DNA from: Leeuwenhoekiella aequorea
Lineage (GTDB): Bacteria; Bacteroidota; Bacteroidia; Flavobacteriales; Flavobacteriaceae
Direction of reading: 5' to 3'
DNA length: 64,000 nucleotides
Assembly (NCBI RefSeq): GCF_004104375.1
Contig: NZ_QOVM01000006.1
Location: forward strand, 186,001 to 250,000
In this document: in pieces, positions 35,642-44,723 of the stretch
Numbering within the stretch: position 1 is the first letter of the stretch
Layout of the letters: the number at the start of each line of letters is the position of its first letter
The notes under the pieces: model-generated
Told to the model about the DNA's origin: nothing
Database searches by the model: none
Seen by the model: only the letters and a program-made list of their open reading frames with translations
Translations under genes and position numbers: made by a program

Positions 35642-37360
35642 TTAAATATTTTGTTGTTTTAATTGTTCGATAATGTAATCTGAAGCTCTCCACGAAAGTG
35701 CTAAAATTGTCCAGGTAGGATTTTTATCTGCTTGTGATACAAACGGTCCTGCATCAACAATAAAAACATTATCTACATCGTGCAACTGTTGAAATTTATT
35801 TACTACAGAAGTTGCCGGGTCATTACCCATTCGTGTGGTTCCAACTTCGTGAATTATGCGTCCTGGATTTTCTAAACCATAGTTAGATTCTTTTGAGGGT
35901 GCATTTTGCAGGAGAGTACCTCCCATATTGTGTACAATTTCTTCAAAAGTATCATTCATATGTTTGGCTTGATTTACCTCATATTCAGACCATTTATAAT
36001 TGAAACGTAGTACCGGAATACCAAATGCATCAACGGTAGTAGGATCTATTTCGCAATAATTATCTTTCATAGCAATAGATTCTCCGCGACCTGCCATACC
36101 TATGGTAGAACCATAATATTTTTTGATATCAGATCTCAAACTATTACCGTATCCACCCACTTTCTGGTTAAAGAACCTGTTAAGATCATTAGGATTAAAG
36201 CCAAATCCATAACTCGGCATTCCCAGGCCGCCCCAGACTTCGATGTGGTAACCTCTAGGGAAATTTAGTTTTTTATTATCACCCCACCATGGTGTATACA
36301 CGTGCATACCACCTACGCCATCTTCGTTGTAAGTATCTCTATTCATCAATTCTGGAATAAAAGCAGAACGACTTGCTCCGGTAGAATCGTGCAAATATTT
36401 TCCTACATGATCACTACTATTTCCTAAGCCATTAGGATGCTGTTCACTCTTAGAATTAAGAAGAATACGAGCTGAACTACAAGCCGAAGCTGCAAGAACC
36501 ACAACTCGTCCTTTTAACTTGTATTCTTTTCTGTCTTCTTTATTGATGTAAGAAACTCCAGTAGCTTTACCTTCAGTATTGGTAGTCACCTCACGAACCA
36601 TCGCATTAGTAAACAGATCAATCTGACCTCCATTTTTTTGTGCAGGAAAAATTAGACAAGTCCCCGAAGAAAAATCAGCATAGACAGAACATGCACGAGA
36701 ACATTGACCGCAATAAAAGCATATACCCCGGTCATCGTTAATTTTTTTAGTGAGCATAGACATACGGGAAGGTATTACCGGAATATTTGACTTGCGAGCT
36801 CCTTTTATATAGAAAAGTTCGTGTAATCTAGGTTTTGGAGGAGGAAGAAAAAAACCATTAGGTTCGTTTTCAAAATTCTCTTTAGATCCAAATACACCAA
36901 TTAATTTATCTACTTTATCATAATAAGGCTTCACATCTTCATACCCTATTGGCCAGTCATCCCCGTGACCGTCATAGCTTTTATGTTTAAAATCACGCTC
37001 ACCAAAACGCAAAGAAATGCGCCCCCAGTGATTTGTACGACCACCTAACATTCTAGATCTAAACCAGTCAAATCGTGTATCATCTTTTTGTGTGTAGGGT
37101 TCACCTTCAATGTCCCATCCCCCGTAAGCACTGTCAAAATCACCAAAGGGTCTTCTGTTAGAAGCTCCACGTCGTGGTGATTCATAAGGCCATTTAAGCT
37201 GTGTGCGTTGTTCCGGAGCAGCAGGATCAAAATAGGGTCCTGCCTCAACTACCGCTATTTTGAGACCGGCATCTGCGAGTACTTTAGTAGCCATTCCGCC
37301 GCCTGCACCAGACCCAACGATTATGACATCATACATTTTAGATGATTCTTTTATTTGCAT
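35642..37360 (-). CDS. GMC-family sugar dehydrogenase large subunit with Cys cluster
   Basis: 572 aa. FAD-binding motif YDVIIVGSGAGGGMATKVL (about 10-28), then RSRMLGGRTNHWGR (about 90-103) and a C-terminal HEVGTTRMGNDPATSVV plus VDAGPFVSQADKNPTWTILAL, all typical of bacterial GMC dehydrogenases of the glucoside 3-dehydrogenase/FAD-glucose dehydrogenase group. There is no leader, as expected if it is exported with the Tat small subunit encoded next. A Cys cluster, Cys214-x2-Cys217-x2-Cys220-x3-Cys224, sits where FAD-glucose dehydrogenases bind an iron-sulfur cluster, pointing to electron transfer to a membrane acceptor rather than oxygen. It is divergent from susC at 37587 and shares its operator region. 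Confidence 0.87.
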   Translation of the reverse strand: MQIKESSKMYDVIIVGSGAGGGMATKVLADAGLKIAVVEAGPYFDPAAPEQRTQLKWPYESPRRGASNRRPFGDFDSAYGGWDIEGEPYTQKDDTRFDWFRSRMLGGRTNHWGRISLRFGERDFKHKSYDGHGDDWPIGYEDVKPYYDKVDKLIGVFGSKENFENEPNGFFLPPPKPRLHELFYIKGARKSNIPVIPSRMSMLTKKINDDRGICFYCGQCSRACSVYADFSSGTCLIFPAQKNGGQIDLFTNAMVREVTTNTEGKATGVSYINKEDRKEYKLKGRVVVLAASACSSARILLNSKSEQHPNGLGNSSDHVGKYLHDSTGASRSAFIPELMNRDTYNEDGVGGMHVYTPWWGDNKKLNFPRGYHIEVWGGLGMPSYGFGFNPNDLNRFFNQKVGGYGNSLRSDIKKYYGSTIGMAGRGESIAMKDNYCEIDPTTVDAFGIPVLRFNYKWSEYEVNQAKHMNDTFEEIVHNMGGTLLQNAPSKESNYGLENPGRIIHEVGTTRMGNDPATSVVNKFQQLHDVDNVFIVDAGPFVSQADKNPTWTILALSWRASDYIIEQLKQQNI

Positions 37361-37478
37361 ATTAATAAGATTATAATATTAACTGTGATTAATGAGTTTT
37401 TTGTGACCGTATAAAAAAGGTAAAAAGGTACTATTTATGTTAATTTATCAAAATTTCAATATTTTGTGACAATTATAC

Positions 37479-37490
37479 TAAAAGGTTTTA
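37479..37490. promoter_or_regulatory. PUL 2 operator variant upstream of susC
   Basis: TAAAAGGTTTTA, one base from the perfect palindrome TAAAACGTTTTA that follows 22 bp later. Its reverse complement is identical to the variant before the ROK gene (47871-47882). Both this and the next site lie in the 226-bp gap between the GMC operon and susC. Confidence 0.55.
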
Positions 37491-37500
37491 TTAAAATTGC

Positions 37501-37512
37501 TAAAACGTTTTA
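37501..37512. promoter_or_regulatory. PUL 2 operator, perfect palindrome upstream of susC
   Basis: TAAAACGTTTTA, with a central CG as in LacI-family operators. The centre is 22 bp from the variant site at 37479-37490. Four bases downstream, AACGTTTG (37517-37524) is one mismatch from the Bacteroidetes -7 box TAnnTTTG, so binding here would compete with RNA polymerase. Confidence 0.75.
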
Positions 37513-37586
37513 CTTTAACGTTTGCGTATTTTTTGATAAAACTAATGTTACAAATTGGAATTAAATATTCCGGAAACTAAACAATT

Positions 37587-40500
37587 ATGGACAAGAACTT
37601 TAGAAAACTTATTCTGGTTTTTTTCTTTGCGTTAGGTATGACTTCTATACATACCGTGAATGCGCAAAGTGGAAAAACTGTTACGGGAACAGTAAATGAT
37701 CCCAGCGGAATGCCTTTGCCGGGGGTTACGGTTCAGGAAAAAGGCACTTCAAACGGAGTAGCAACAGACTTTGATGGTAATTTTAGCATTGATGTAAGTG
37801 GAAACAATGCAGTATTGGTTTTCTCTTATGTAGGAATGGATAACTTAGAAAAAGTTATAGGCTCGCAAGATTCATTTACAGTAACCATGGAGTCTAGTGA
37901 AGAGTCACTTGAGGAAGTGGTTTTAATTGGTTATGGTTCACAAGAACGTAGAGCGGTATCTACGGCTGTGACTAAAGTAGAAACCGATGATTTTAATCAA
38001 GGGGTAGTTTCCTCTCCAGTTGAGTTAATTCAAGGTAAGGTTGCCGGTCTTCAAATTACAAGAGCTGGTGGTAATAATCCTAATGGAGGAACTTCTATAC
38101 AACTTAGGGGTGTCACATCGATAACCGGATCTACATCACCACTAATAGTAATAGATGGAATTCCTGGTGGTAATCTTGACTTACTTCAGCAAAATGATAT
38201 TGAGTCATTTGATGTTTTAAAAGATGGAGCTGCTGCGGCAATTTATGGAACACGAGGTACTAATGGTGTGATATTAATTACAACTAAAAAAGGAAAGAAG
38301 GGTACAAGCACATTCAACTACTCTACGTTTGTATCTCGAGATTATGTAAATAGTAAGCCAGATTTTCTATCGGCTGATCAGTTTAGAGCAGCAATTGCCG
38401 ATGGTATAATAAGTGAAAATAATGATCTAGGAGCTTCTACAGATATTTTTGATGAATTGATAAATAACTCAAATTTAACTCAATATCATAACTTTATTGC
38501 ATCTGGAGGTAGTGAAAACAGTAACTACAGAGCTTCATTGTATTATAAAGACTCACAAGGAATCGCTCTTGAAAATGGCCGAGAAGAATTTGGTGTGCGC
38601 GCAAGCTTTAACCAAAAAGGACTTGATGATAAGTTGACTTTTGCTTCAAGTGTTGTAGTTAACGTAAATGACGCAAATCTTTTAGGAGGTGGACAATTTG
38701 GGATTGTAACAGACTGGAACCCTACCGCACCCATATACGCACCGTTTAATACTTCAGAAGAAGGAGAGTTATTTAACCAAGGACGCTACGGATTCTATCA
38801 ACCTGAAAATGGTTACAATCCATTTTCTGAGTATGCAAATCGTTTCAACCAAAGAAAACAACTTACTTTTTCTGGAGATGTTAAATTAGCATACGAAGTT
38901 ACACCGGGTTTAGTAGCTTCTGTCTTTGGGTCGTATCAGAGAAACTCTTATAATGATCGTTTCTACCGCTCTACACAAGATTATCAGCAATATAATACAG
39001 GTAGTCCATATTTTGGAACCGGTTACGCTTACAAGGGTAATCATCTTGACTTTACACAAACAATAGAGCCCACAATAACTTTTTCAAAGGATCTAGGAGA
39101 TAATAGTTTTGAACTTTTAGGAGGTTATAGTTATCAGTATTCTACCACAGAGAACTCATCAATGGATAACAGTGGTTTTACAACAGATGGTTTTGAAGAC
39201 TGGAATTTTGGTGCAGGTAACGCCATCACAGATACAGATTTACCGCGACCTAATCTTTCTAGTTTTAAAGAAGATAATACACTTATAGCTTATTTTACCC
39301 GACTTAGTTATAACTACTTAGATCGTTACTTTTTACAAGCCTCTGTACGACACGAGGGTTCTTCTCGTTTTGGGTCTAACAATAAATGGGCTAGTTTCCC
39401 GGCAATATCTGGGGCTTGGTTAATATCTGACGAACCTTTTATTGAAGATGTTGACTGGTTAAATAATTTAAAACTGAGAGCCGGTTACGGTATTACGGGT
39501 AATCAGGGAATTCCTAATTATCAATCAATAGTTACGTTAGGAACCGGAGGTAAATACCCAGTATTTCTTGATGGAGCGGATGGAGCGACTTATTATCAAA
39601 CCTATGGGCCGGTTAAAAACCCAAATCCGGATTTAAAATGGGAGACTAAAAAAGAATTTAACATAGGTCTAGATTTTGGATTTTGGTATAACAAACTTAG
39701 CGGTTCTATCGATTACTATACCCGTCGCACCGAAGACTTATTATTAAGCTATGATGTTCCTCAGCCCCCATTTGTGCAAGGAAGTATTTATACAAACGTG
39801 GGTAACATTACTAATAATGGTCTTGAACTGGCTCTTAGTTACAGAGCACTTGATAAAGGAGAATTTAAATGGAATATTGATTTTGTAGGAAGTTATCAAA
39901 ACAATGAACTTACCACCCTATCTAATCAAATATTTTCAGTAAGTGAACTGTATGGCGGTAACATTGGAAACCCAGGTAATTTAGGAGATGCTATAAGAAA
40001 TACTGAAGGTGGACCCATCGGTAATTTTTATGGAAAACGATTTGCTGGTTTTACAGTAGATGGCAAATGGTTATTTCATAAAGCAGATGGAACCATTGGG
40101 AGAGCTAGTGATATGGCTGAAGAAGATAAATCAATAATTGGGAATGGTCTGCCAAAGTATTATGCTTCGCTAACAAACACTTTTAGATATAAGAATTTTG
40201 ACCTTACCGTTTTACTACGTGGGAAGTTTAAATATGACATCTTAAATACAGTTGATTTATTCTACGGTAACCCAAGCTTATTGCCAGGTAATGTACTTAC
40301 CTCTGCCTTAGGGAAGTATAGCAATATCACAGAAGCACCTCAATATTCTGATTATTATCTCGAGAAAGGTGATTTTGTAAAGCTTGATAACTTGACTTTA
40401 GGATATAATTTTAATCTTAAAGATACCAGTTTATTTAGTGCCCTGCGCATTTTTGGTAGTGCTAGAAACCTTGCAACTTTTACAGGATACACAGGCCGTG

Positions 40501-40601
40501 ATCCTGAAGTACAGGATACAGGATTGTATCCCGGAATAGATGATAGGAATTTCTACCCACGCACAATTACTGTAACTGCAGGTGTAAATGTTAACTTTTA
40601 A
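37587..40601 (+). CDS. susC: SusC-like TonB-dependent outer-membrane transporter (PUL 2)
   Basis: 1004 aa. Signal peptide ends HTVNAQ (about 27). A carboxypeptidase-regulatory-like domain follows (TVTGTVNDPSGMPLPGVTVQ, about 32-105), then EEVVLIGYGSQERRAVSTAV, the plug domain ending GTRGTNGVILITTKKGK (about 216-232) and a barrel with a terminal Phe (TVTAGVNVNF). It imports mannan-derived oligosaccharides by inference from GH92 and GH125 nearby. It is only distantly similar to the PUL 1 SusC in the barrel, so the two loci handle different cargo. Confidence 0.95.
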   Translation: MDKNFRKLILVFFFALGMTSIHTVNAQSGKTVTGTVNDPSGMPLPGVTVQEKGTSNGVATDFDGNFSIDVSGNNAVLVFSYVGMDNLEKVIGSQDSFTVTMESSEESLEEVVLIGYGSQERRAVSTAVTKVETDDFNQGVVSSPVELIQGKVAGLQITRAGGNNPNGGTSIQLRGVTSITGSTSPLIVIDGIPGGNLDLLQQNDIESFDVLKDGAAAAIYGTRGTNGVILITTKKGKKGTSTFNYSTFVSRDYVNSKPDFLSADQFRAAIADGIISENNDLGASTDIFDELINNSNLTQYHNFIASGGSENSNYRASLYYKDSQGIALENGREEFGVRASFNQKGLDDKLTFASSVVVNVNDANLLGGGQFGIVTDWNPTAPIYAPFNTSEEGELFNQGRYGFYQPENGYNPFSEYANRFNQRKQLTFSGDVKLAYEVTPGLVASVFGSYQRNSYNDRFYRSTQDYQQYNTGSPYFGTGYAYKGNHLDFTQTIEPTITFSKDLGDNSFELLGGYSYQYSTTENSSMDNSGFTTDGFEDWNFGAGNAITDTDLPRPNLSSFKEDNTLIAYFTRLSYNYLDRYFLQASVRHEGSSRFGSNNKWASFPAISGAWLISDEPFIEDVDWLNNLKLRAGYGITGNQGIPNYQSIVTLGTGGKYPVFLDGADGATYYQTYGPVKNPNPDLKWETKKEFNIGLDFGFWYNKLSGSIDYYTRRTEDLLLSYDVPQPPFVQGSIYTNVGNITNNGLELALSYRALDKGEFKWNIDFVGSYQNNELTTLSNQIFSVSELYGGNIGNPGNLGDAIRNTEGGPIGNFYGKRFAGFTVDGKWLFHKADGTIGRASDMAEEDKSIIGNGLPKYYASLTNTFRYKNFDLTVLLRGKFKYDILNTVDLFYGNPSLLPGNVLTSALGKYSNITEAPQYSDYYLEKGDFVKLDNLTLGYNFNLKDTSLFSALRIFGSARNLATFTGYTGRDPEVQDTGLYPGIDDRNFYPRTITVTAGVNVNF

Positions 40602-40611
40602 TATTAGAGAA

Positions 40612-42231
40612 ATGAAAAAGATAAACTTATTCCAGAAAGTTATCTGTGCAATGGGGTTTTTAATGACCATTGGATGTACAGATCTAGAAGAAACAACCTA
40701 TTCTGAACTATCAGAATCCAATTTTTATAAAACCGAATTAGAGTTAGTTCAGGCAAATTTAAGGCCATTCACACATATGCAAGCTTGGCTTGCCTGGTCT
40801 GGTCAAAATGGATATTATTATCACAATGAACTTTCTGCAGATCAAACCGCCTGGCCTCAAAAAGGTAGACACGGCTATGATAATGCAGATCATATAAGAC
40901 AACACTACCATACTTGGACAGAACAAGAAGGGCGCTTAAATAGTGCATGGAGATTAATGTGGACCGGTCTTGGATTTGTAAATACTGCAATTGAAAGTAT
41001 TGAAGCTGTTGATGCGGCTGCTATTGGCGTAACACCAGAGCGATTAGCATCTATTGTTGCTGAGGCAAAAGTTTTGAGAGCTTACCATTATATGAAAATA
41101 ATGGATATGTGGGGAAATGTTCCTATTGTAACTACAGTAGGTGAACCTAACAACCCTGCAACGTCATCAAGAGAAGAAGTTTTTGCCTTTATAGAACAAG
41201 AATTACTTGAGAATGTCGAAAAATTACAACCTCTATCACCTAAATTAATAGGTCGTATGAGTAGAGCTGTAGGATATTCAATACTATCTGAGCTTTACCT
41301 CAATGCAGAAGTATGGTCTGGTACACCACGTTGGGAGGAGTGTATAGTTTATTCTGATAAAGTTATAAGTGGTGACGGTGGATCACTTACAGGAAATATA
41401 TCATTAGATCAGGATCCTGTTGGACCTTTTAATAATACTAATGAAGACTCTCCAGAAAACATATTTCAATTCCCATTTAGCCGTAAAAATGATTTTGGAT
41501 ACGACTGGAGATCATTCTACATGGGCTTTTCTAATATGACTGCAGCTCTTGATGTAAATTATAGCGGTAATAATGCTTTTGTGGTTGTTCCTACTGCTTA
41601 TAATGCCTTTAAAGAAAACGACATTCGTAAGCAAGAGTGGTTCTTATTTGGGCCTCAATATAAGTATGGCACAGATGAACCTATTTTAGGATCTGAAGAG
41701 TACAATGGAGAACCTTTTATATATGTAAATAATATTAGAAGAAATACAGAAGGTCAAACGGGTGAAGGCTCTATGACAGATGGAGAGGAAAATAGCGGAG
41801 CACGTTTTAATAAGTATAGATCAGGAACTCAGGACGATCCTAATTATCTAGAAGGAGATTATGTGGTCTACAGACTTACTGAAATTTACTTCAATAAAGC
41901 TGAAGCATTAATGCGTTTAAATAATGGGAATGCTACCCAAGCATCTGTAGATCTAATTAATGCGAGTAAAAAACGTTATTTTACTGAAGATGATTGGGCT
42001 ACAGAGGCATACACAACTACATCACTTACTATGAGTGAGCTACTTGCAGAGCGAGGTAGAGAGTTTATTTTTGAAGGAATGCGTCGTACAGATCTTATAC
42101 GATTTGGTGCATTCACTACAAATTCTTGGTGGGATCATGAACCATCTGGTGATGCGAATCTAACACTTTATCCTATTCCTTATAGACAATTACAGGCTAA
42201 TCCAAATCTTGTTCAAAATCCAGGATATTAA
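40612..42231 (+). CDS. susD: SusD-like glycan-binding lipoprotein (PUL 2)
   Basis: 539 aa from the ATG at 40612, chosen over an in-frame ATG at 40588 that overlaps the susC 3' end, because it opens directly into a lipoprotein leader (MTIGC, Cys22). SusD blocks are seen: SAWRLMWTGLGFVNTAIESIE, AKVLRAYHYMKIMDMWGNVPIV, FNKAEALMRLNNGN and GREFIFEGMRRTDLIRFGAF. It forms the surface lid for the SusC encoded 10 bp upstream. Confidence 0.93.
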   Translation: MKKINLFQKVICAMGFLMTIGCTDLEETTYSELSESNFYKTELELVQANLRPFTHMQAWLAWSGQNGYYYHNELSADQTAWPQKGRHGYDNADHIRQHYHTWTEQEGRLNSAWRLMWTGLGFVNTAIESIEAVDAAAIGVTPERLASIVAEAKVLRAYHYMKIMDMWGNVPIVTTVGEPNNPATSSREEVFAFIEQELLENVEKLQPLSPKLIGRMSRAVGYSILSELYLNAEVWSGTPRWEECIVYSDKVISGDGGSLTGNISLDQDPVGPFNNTNEDSPENIFQFPFSRKNDFGYDWRSFYMGFSNMTAALDVNYSGNNAFVVVPTAYNAFKENDIRKQEWFLFGPQYKYGTDEPILGSEEYNGEPFIYVNNIRRNTEGQTGEGSMTDGEENSGARFNKYRSGTQDDPNYLEGDYVVYRLTEIYFNKAEALMRLNNGNATQASVDLINASKKRYFTEDDWATEAYTTTSLTMSELLAERGREFIFEGMRRTDLIRFGAFTTNSWWDHEPSGDANLTLYPIPYRQLQANPNLVQNPGY

Positions 42232-42241
42232 ACAGTATATT

Positions 42242-43042
42242 ATGAAAACAATTTTAAACTCATTAAAACTCTCAATACTTGTTATACTCTTTACGTTTTC
42301 AGCTTGTGAAGGAAGACGGGTATTTGAGGACATTGTAGAAACCGGTGTAAATCTTGATAATTACGATATTATCTTATTAGAATCAGGTAATTCACTTGAT
42401 ATTGTGGCAACTTTTGAACCTAATGTAGTTCCTCAGCGTGACTATATTTGGGAAGTTGACGATCCTAGTGTTGCAGATTTAGTACAAAACGATGATAAAT
42501 CAGTAACATTAACTGCTACCGGTTCTGGAGAGACTACTTTGCATATAACAGCAGCCGATGATAACACACTTACGGCTTCTACTATTATAAAAGTGATAGC
42601 TGGTCCACCCGTTGATATTACAGATCAAAGTTCAATTTCTGTTAATAGAGAGTATAGCGGCGGACCTGATGGAGCTGAGGGTTCTACAAAGCTTATAGAT
42701 GGAGACTCTAGTACTAAATTTTTGTCAGGGTTTGTAACACCTTTTTGGGTTAATCTAGAATTTCCAAGTCCAGTCATTGCAGGATATTATTCATTTACCT
42801 CTGGGAACGATGCTCCTGATAGAGATCCTAAAGCTTGGGAAATACAAGGTTCTCAAGATGGTACAAACTGGACCACATTAGATAGCAGAACAGATTTCAA
42901 ATTCGCTGATCGTACAGAAACTCGTGAATTTTATTTTGATAATAATACCGCTTATAAATATTACAGATTAAATGTTTTAAGCAACGGGGGAAGTAGCCTG
43001 TTTCAAATGACAGAATGGAGACTGTTTCTTCTACCATTTTAA
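42242..43042 (+). CDS. Surface lipoprotein with Ig-like and discoidin-like domains
   Basis: 266 aa from the ATG at 42242, 10 bp after susD. Lipobox FTFSAC (Cys22). Residues about 30-120 look like a bacterial Ig-like domain (DPSVADLVQNDDKSVTLTAT, GSGETTLHITAAD). Residues about 125-266 form an F5/8 type C-like carbohydrate-binding domain with GSTKLIDGDSSTKF, SGNDAPDRDPKAWEIQGSQD and SLFQMTEWRLF. Third in the susC-susD order, it is most likely the surface glycan-binding protein of PUL 2. The same discoidin module occurs twice in the protein at the right edge (62782-64000). Confidence 0.8.
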   Translation: MKTILNSLKLSILVILFTFSACEGRRVFEDIVETGVNLDNYDIILLESGNSLDIVATFEPNVVPQRDYIWEVDDPSVADLVQNDDKSVTLTATGSGETTLHITAADDNTLTASTIIKVIAGPPVDITDQSSISVNREYSGGPDGAEGSTKLIDGDSSTKFLSGFVTPFWVNLEFPSPVIAGYYSFTSGNDAPDRDPKAWEIQGSQDGTNWTTLDSRTDFKFADRTETREFYFDNNTAYKYYRLNVLSNGGSSLFQMTEWRLFLLPF

Positions 43043-43098
43043 TTAAAGTAAGCGTTTATTTTTAAATAACTAAACTTCGATACTACAAATGACAGATA

Positions 43099-43129
43099 AA
43101 GCCACCTATTTTAAATTACTAGGTGGCTT
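43099..43129 (+). terminator. Terminator after the susC-susD-lipoprotein operon
   Basis: AAGCCACCTA (43099-43108) pairs with TAGGTGGCTT (43120-43129), a 10-bp stem with an 11-nt loop, followed by ATTCTTAATA. It lies 56 bp past the stop codon. Confidence 0.65.
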
Positions 43130-43176
43130 ATTCTTAATAATACAAACGGTTTTTTATTGAATGTTAATAGAATAAC

Positions 43177-43188
43177 TAAAACGTTTTA
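43177..43188. promoter_or_regulatory. PUL 2 operator, perfect palindrome before GH125
   Basis: TAAAACGTTTTA, identical to the copies at 37501, 54886 and 60019. TATTTTTA at 43191-43198, one base from the -7 consensus TAnnTTTG, follows after 2 bp. It is 91 bp upstream of the GH125 start. Confidence 0.75.
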
Positions 43189-43279
43189 CTTATTTTTACT
43201 TAAATAAGATCAATTCACTATATGCTATTCTGTATAAGACACATAGGAAAGCAATCTTTGATAAATATGCTTTAATAAT

Positions 43280-44704
43280 ATGCAAAGAAGAAAATTTTTA
43301 CAAAATACAGCCCTTGCTGGAGGGTTGACACTTATAGATCCAACACAAGTTTTTGCGGGGACAATACTTAAAAAATTCCCAACAGTACGTGTGCCTCAAG
43401 GGCAACGCAATTTTGAAAGTAAGGCTATAGAAAATGCGATCAAGCAATTTTCTAAACACGTCGATGATGAAGAGCTGGCATGGTTATTTAATAATTGCTT
43501 CCCAAATACACTAGATACCACTGTAACTTACAGTACTTATAAAGGTCAGCCAGATACGTATGTAATTACCGGAGATATTGATGCCATGTGGTTGCGAGAT
43601 AGTTCTGCTCAAGTATGGCCATATATGCAGTTTGCTGATCAAGATAAAGATTTAAAAAAGCTCATAGCTGGAGTTGTTAATCGCCAAACACGTCAAATTT
43701 TAAAAGATCCCTATGCAAATGCATTTTATGATGATCCTCAAAAGAAAGGGGAGTGGACTTCAGATAACACAGATATGCTTCCGGGAGTTCATGAACGTAA
43801 ATGGGAAATAGATTCTTTGTGTTACCCCATACGATTAGCTTATAATTATTGGAAAACTACAGGTGATACAGCACCATTTGATAAAAATTGGGTTGAAGCC
43901 ATAAAAACCATTCTTAAAACATTTAAAGATCAACAGGAGAAAAATGGTACTAATCCGTATTCTTTTGGTCGTGTAACTGCAAAAGGCACAGATACTCGTT
44001 TTTTAAATGGAAAGGGTTATCCTGTAAAGCCGGTAGGGTTAATCTGTAGTGCTTTTAGACCTAGTGATGATTCTACGGTTTACTCTTTTTTAATACCATC
44101 TAACTTTTTTGCAGTGGTTAGTTTAAATCAAGCTGCGGAAATGATCGATGAACTTAAAGGTGATAAAGCACTGGCGAGCGAACTTAAGGCTTTAGCTGTT
44201 GAAGTTGAGCAGGCTATCAAAAAATATGGTGTCACCGAGCACGAAAAATATGGGAAAATTTATGCATTTGAAACAGATGGTTTTGGAAATCATTTAATGA
44301 TGGATGATGCTAATGTACCTAGTTTACTTTCACTTCCGTATCTCGATGCGATTAATATAGATGATCCTATTTATCAAAATACAAGAAACTTTATTTGGTC
44401 GCTAGACAATCCGTTTTTCTTTAAAGGAACTGCCGCTGAAGGTATAGGTGGTCCTCACGTTGGGATGGATATGGTTTGGCCAATGTCTATAACCATGCGC
44501 GGACTCACTAGTACCAGAGATTCTGAAATAAAGGATTGTATTGAAATGCTCAAAGCAACACACGGTAATACTGGATTCATGCACGAGTCGTTTAACAAAA
44601 ATAACCCTAAAGATTTTTCTCGCTCGTGGTTTGCCTGGGCAAATACGCTATTTGGTGAATTGCTTTGGAAGACCTATCAAGAGCGCCCAGAGCTTCTAGG
44701 ATAA
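43280..44704 (+). CDS. GH125 exo-alpha-1,6-mannosidase
   Basis: 474 aa. The leader (MQRRKFLQNTALAGG) has twin arginines. GH125 enzymes are inverting exo-mannosidases that remove alpha-1,6-linked mannose. Family blocks are NCFPNTLDTTV (72-82), TGDIDAMWLRDSSAQVWPY (97-115), HERKWEIDSLCYPIRLAY (from 171), HVGMDMVWPMSI and GFMHESFNKN with Glu436, the likely catalytic base. The operator at 43177 starts this transcription unit, and the GH92 at 44724 follows after 19 bp. Together they would strip the alpha-1,6 backbone or core after side chains are trimmed. Confidence 0.92.
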   Translation: MQRRKFLQNTALAGGLTLIDPTQVFAGTILKKFPTVRVPQGQRNFESKAIENAIKQFSKHVDDEELAWLFNNCFPNTLDTTVTYSTYKGQPDTYVITGDIDAMWLRDSSAQVWPYMQFADQDKDLKKLIAGVVNRQTRQILKDPYANAFYDDPQKKGEWTSDNTDMLPGVHERKWEIDSLCYPIRLAYNYWKTTGDTAPFDKNWVEAIKTILKTFKDQQEKNGTNPYSFGRVTAKGTDTRFLNGKGYPVKPVGLICSAFRPSDDSTVYSFLIPSNFFAVVSLNQAAEMIDELKGDKALASELKALAVEVEQAIKKYGVTEHEKYGKIYAFETDGFGNHLMMDDANVPSLLSLPYLDAINIDDPIYQNTRNFIWSLDNPFFFKGTAAEGIGGPHVGMDMVWPMSITMRGLTSTRDSEIKDCIEMLKATHGNTGFMHESFNKNNPKDFSRSWFAWANTLFGELLWKTYQERPELLG

Positions 44705-44723
44705 ATCTATATAATAATGAATT

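Noticed and set aside
43142-43155. AAACGGTTTTTT-like stretch before GH125 as a further PUL 2 operator.
   Set aside because: It departs from the palindrome at several positions and may just be AT-rich background beside the true site at 43177.
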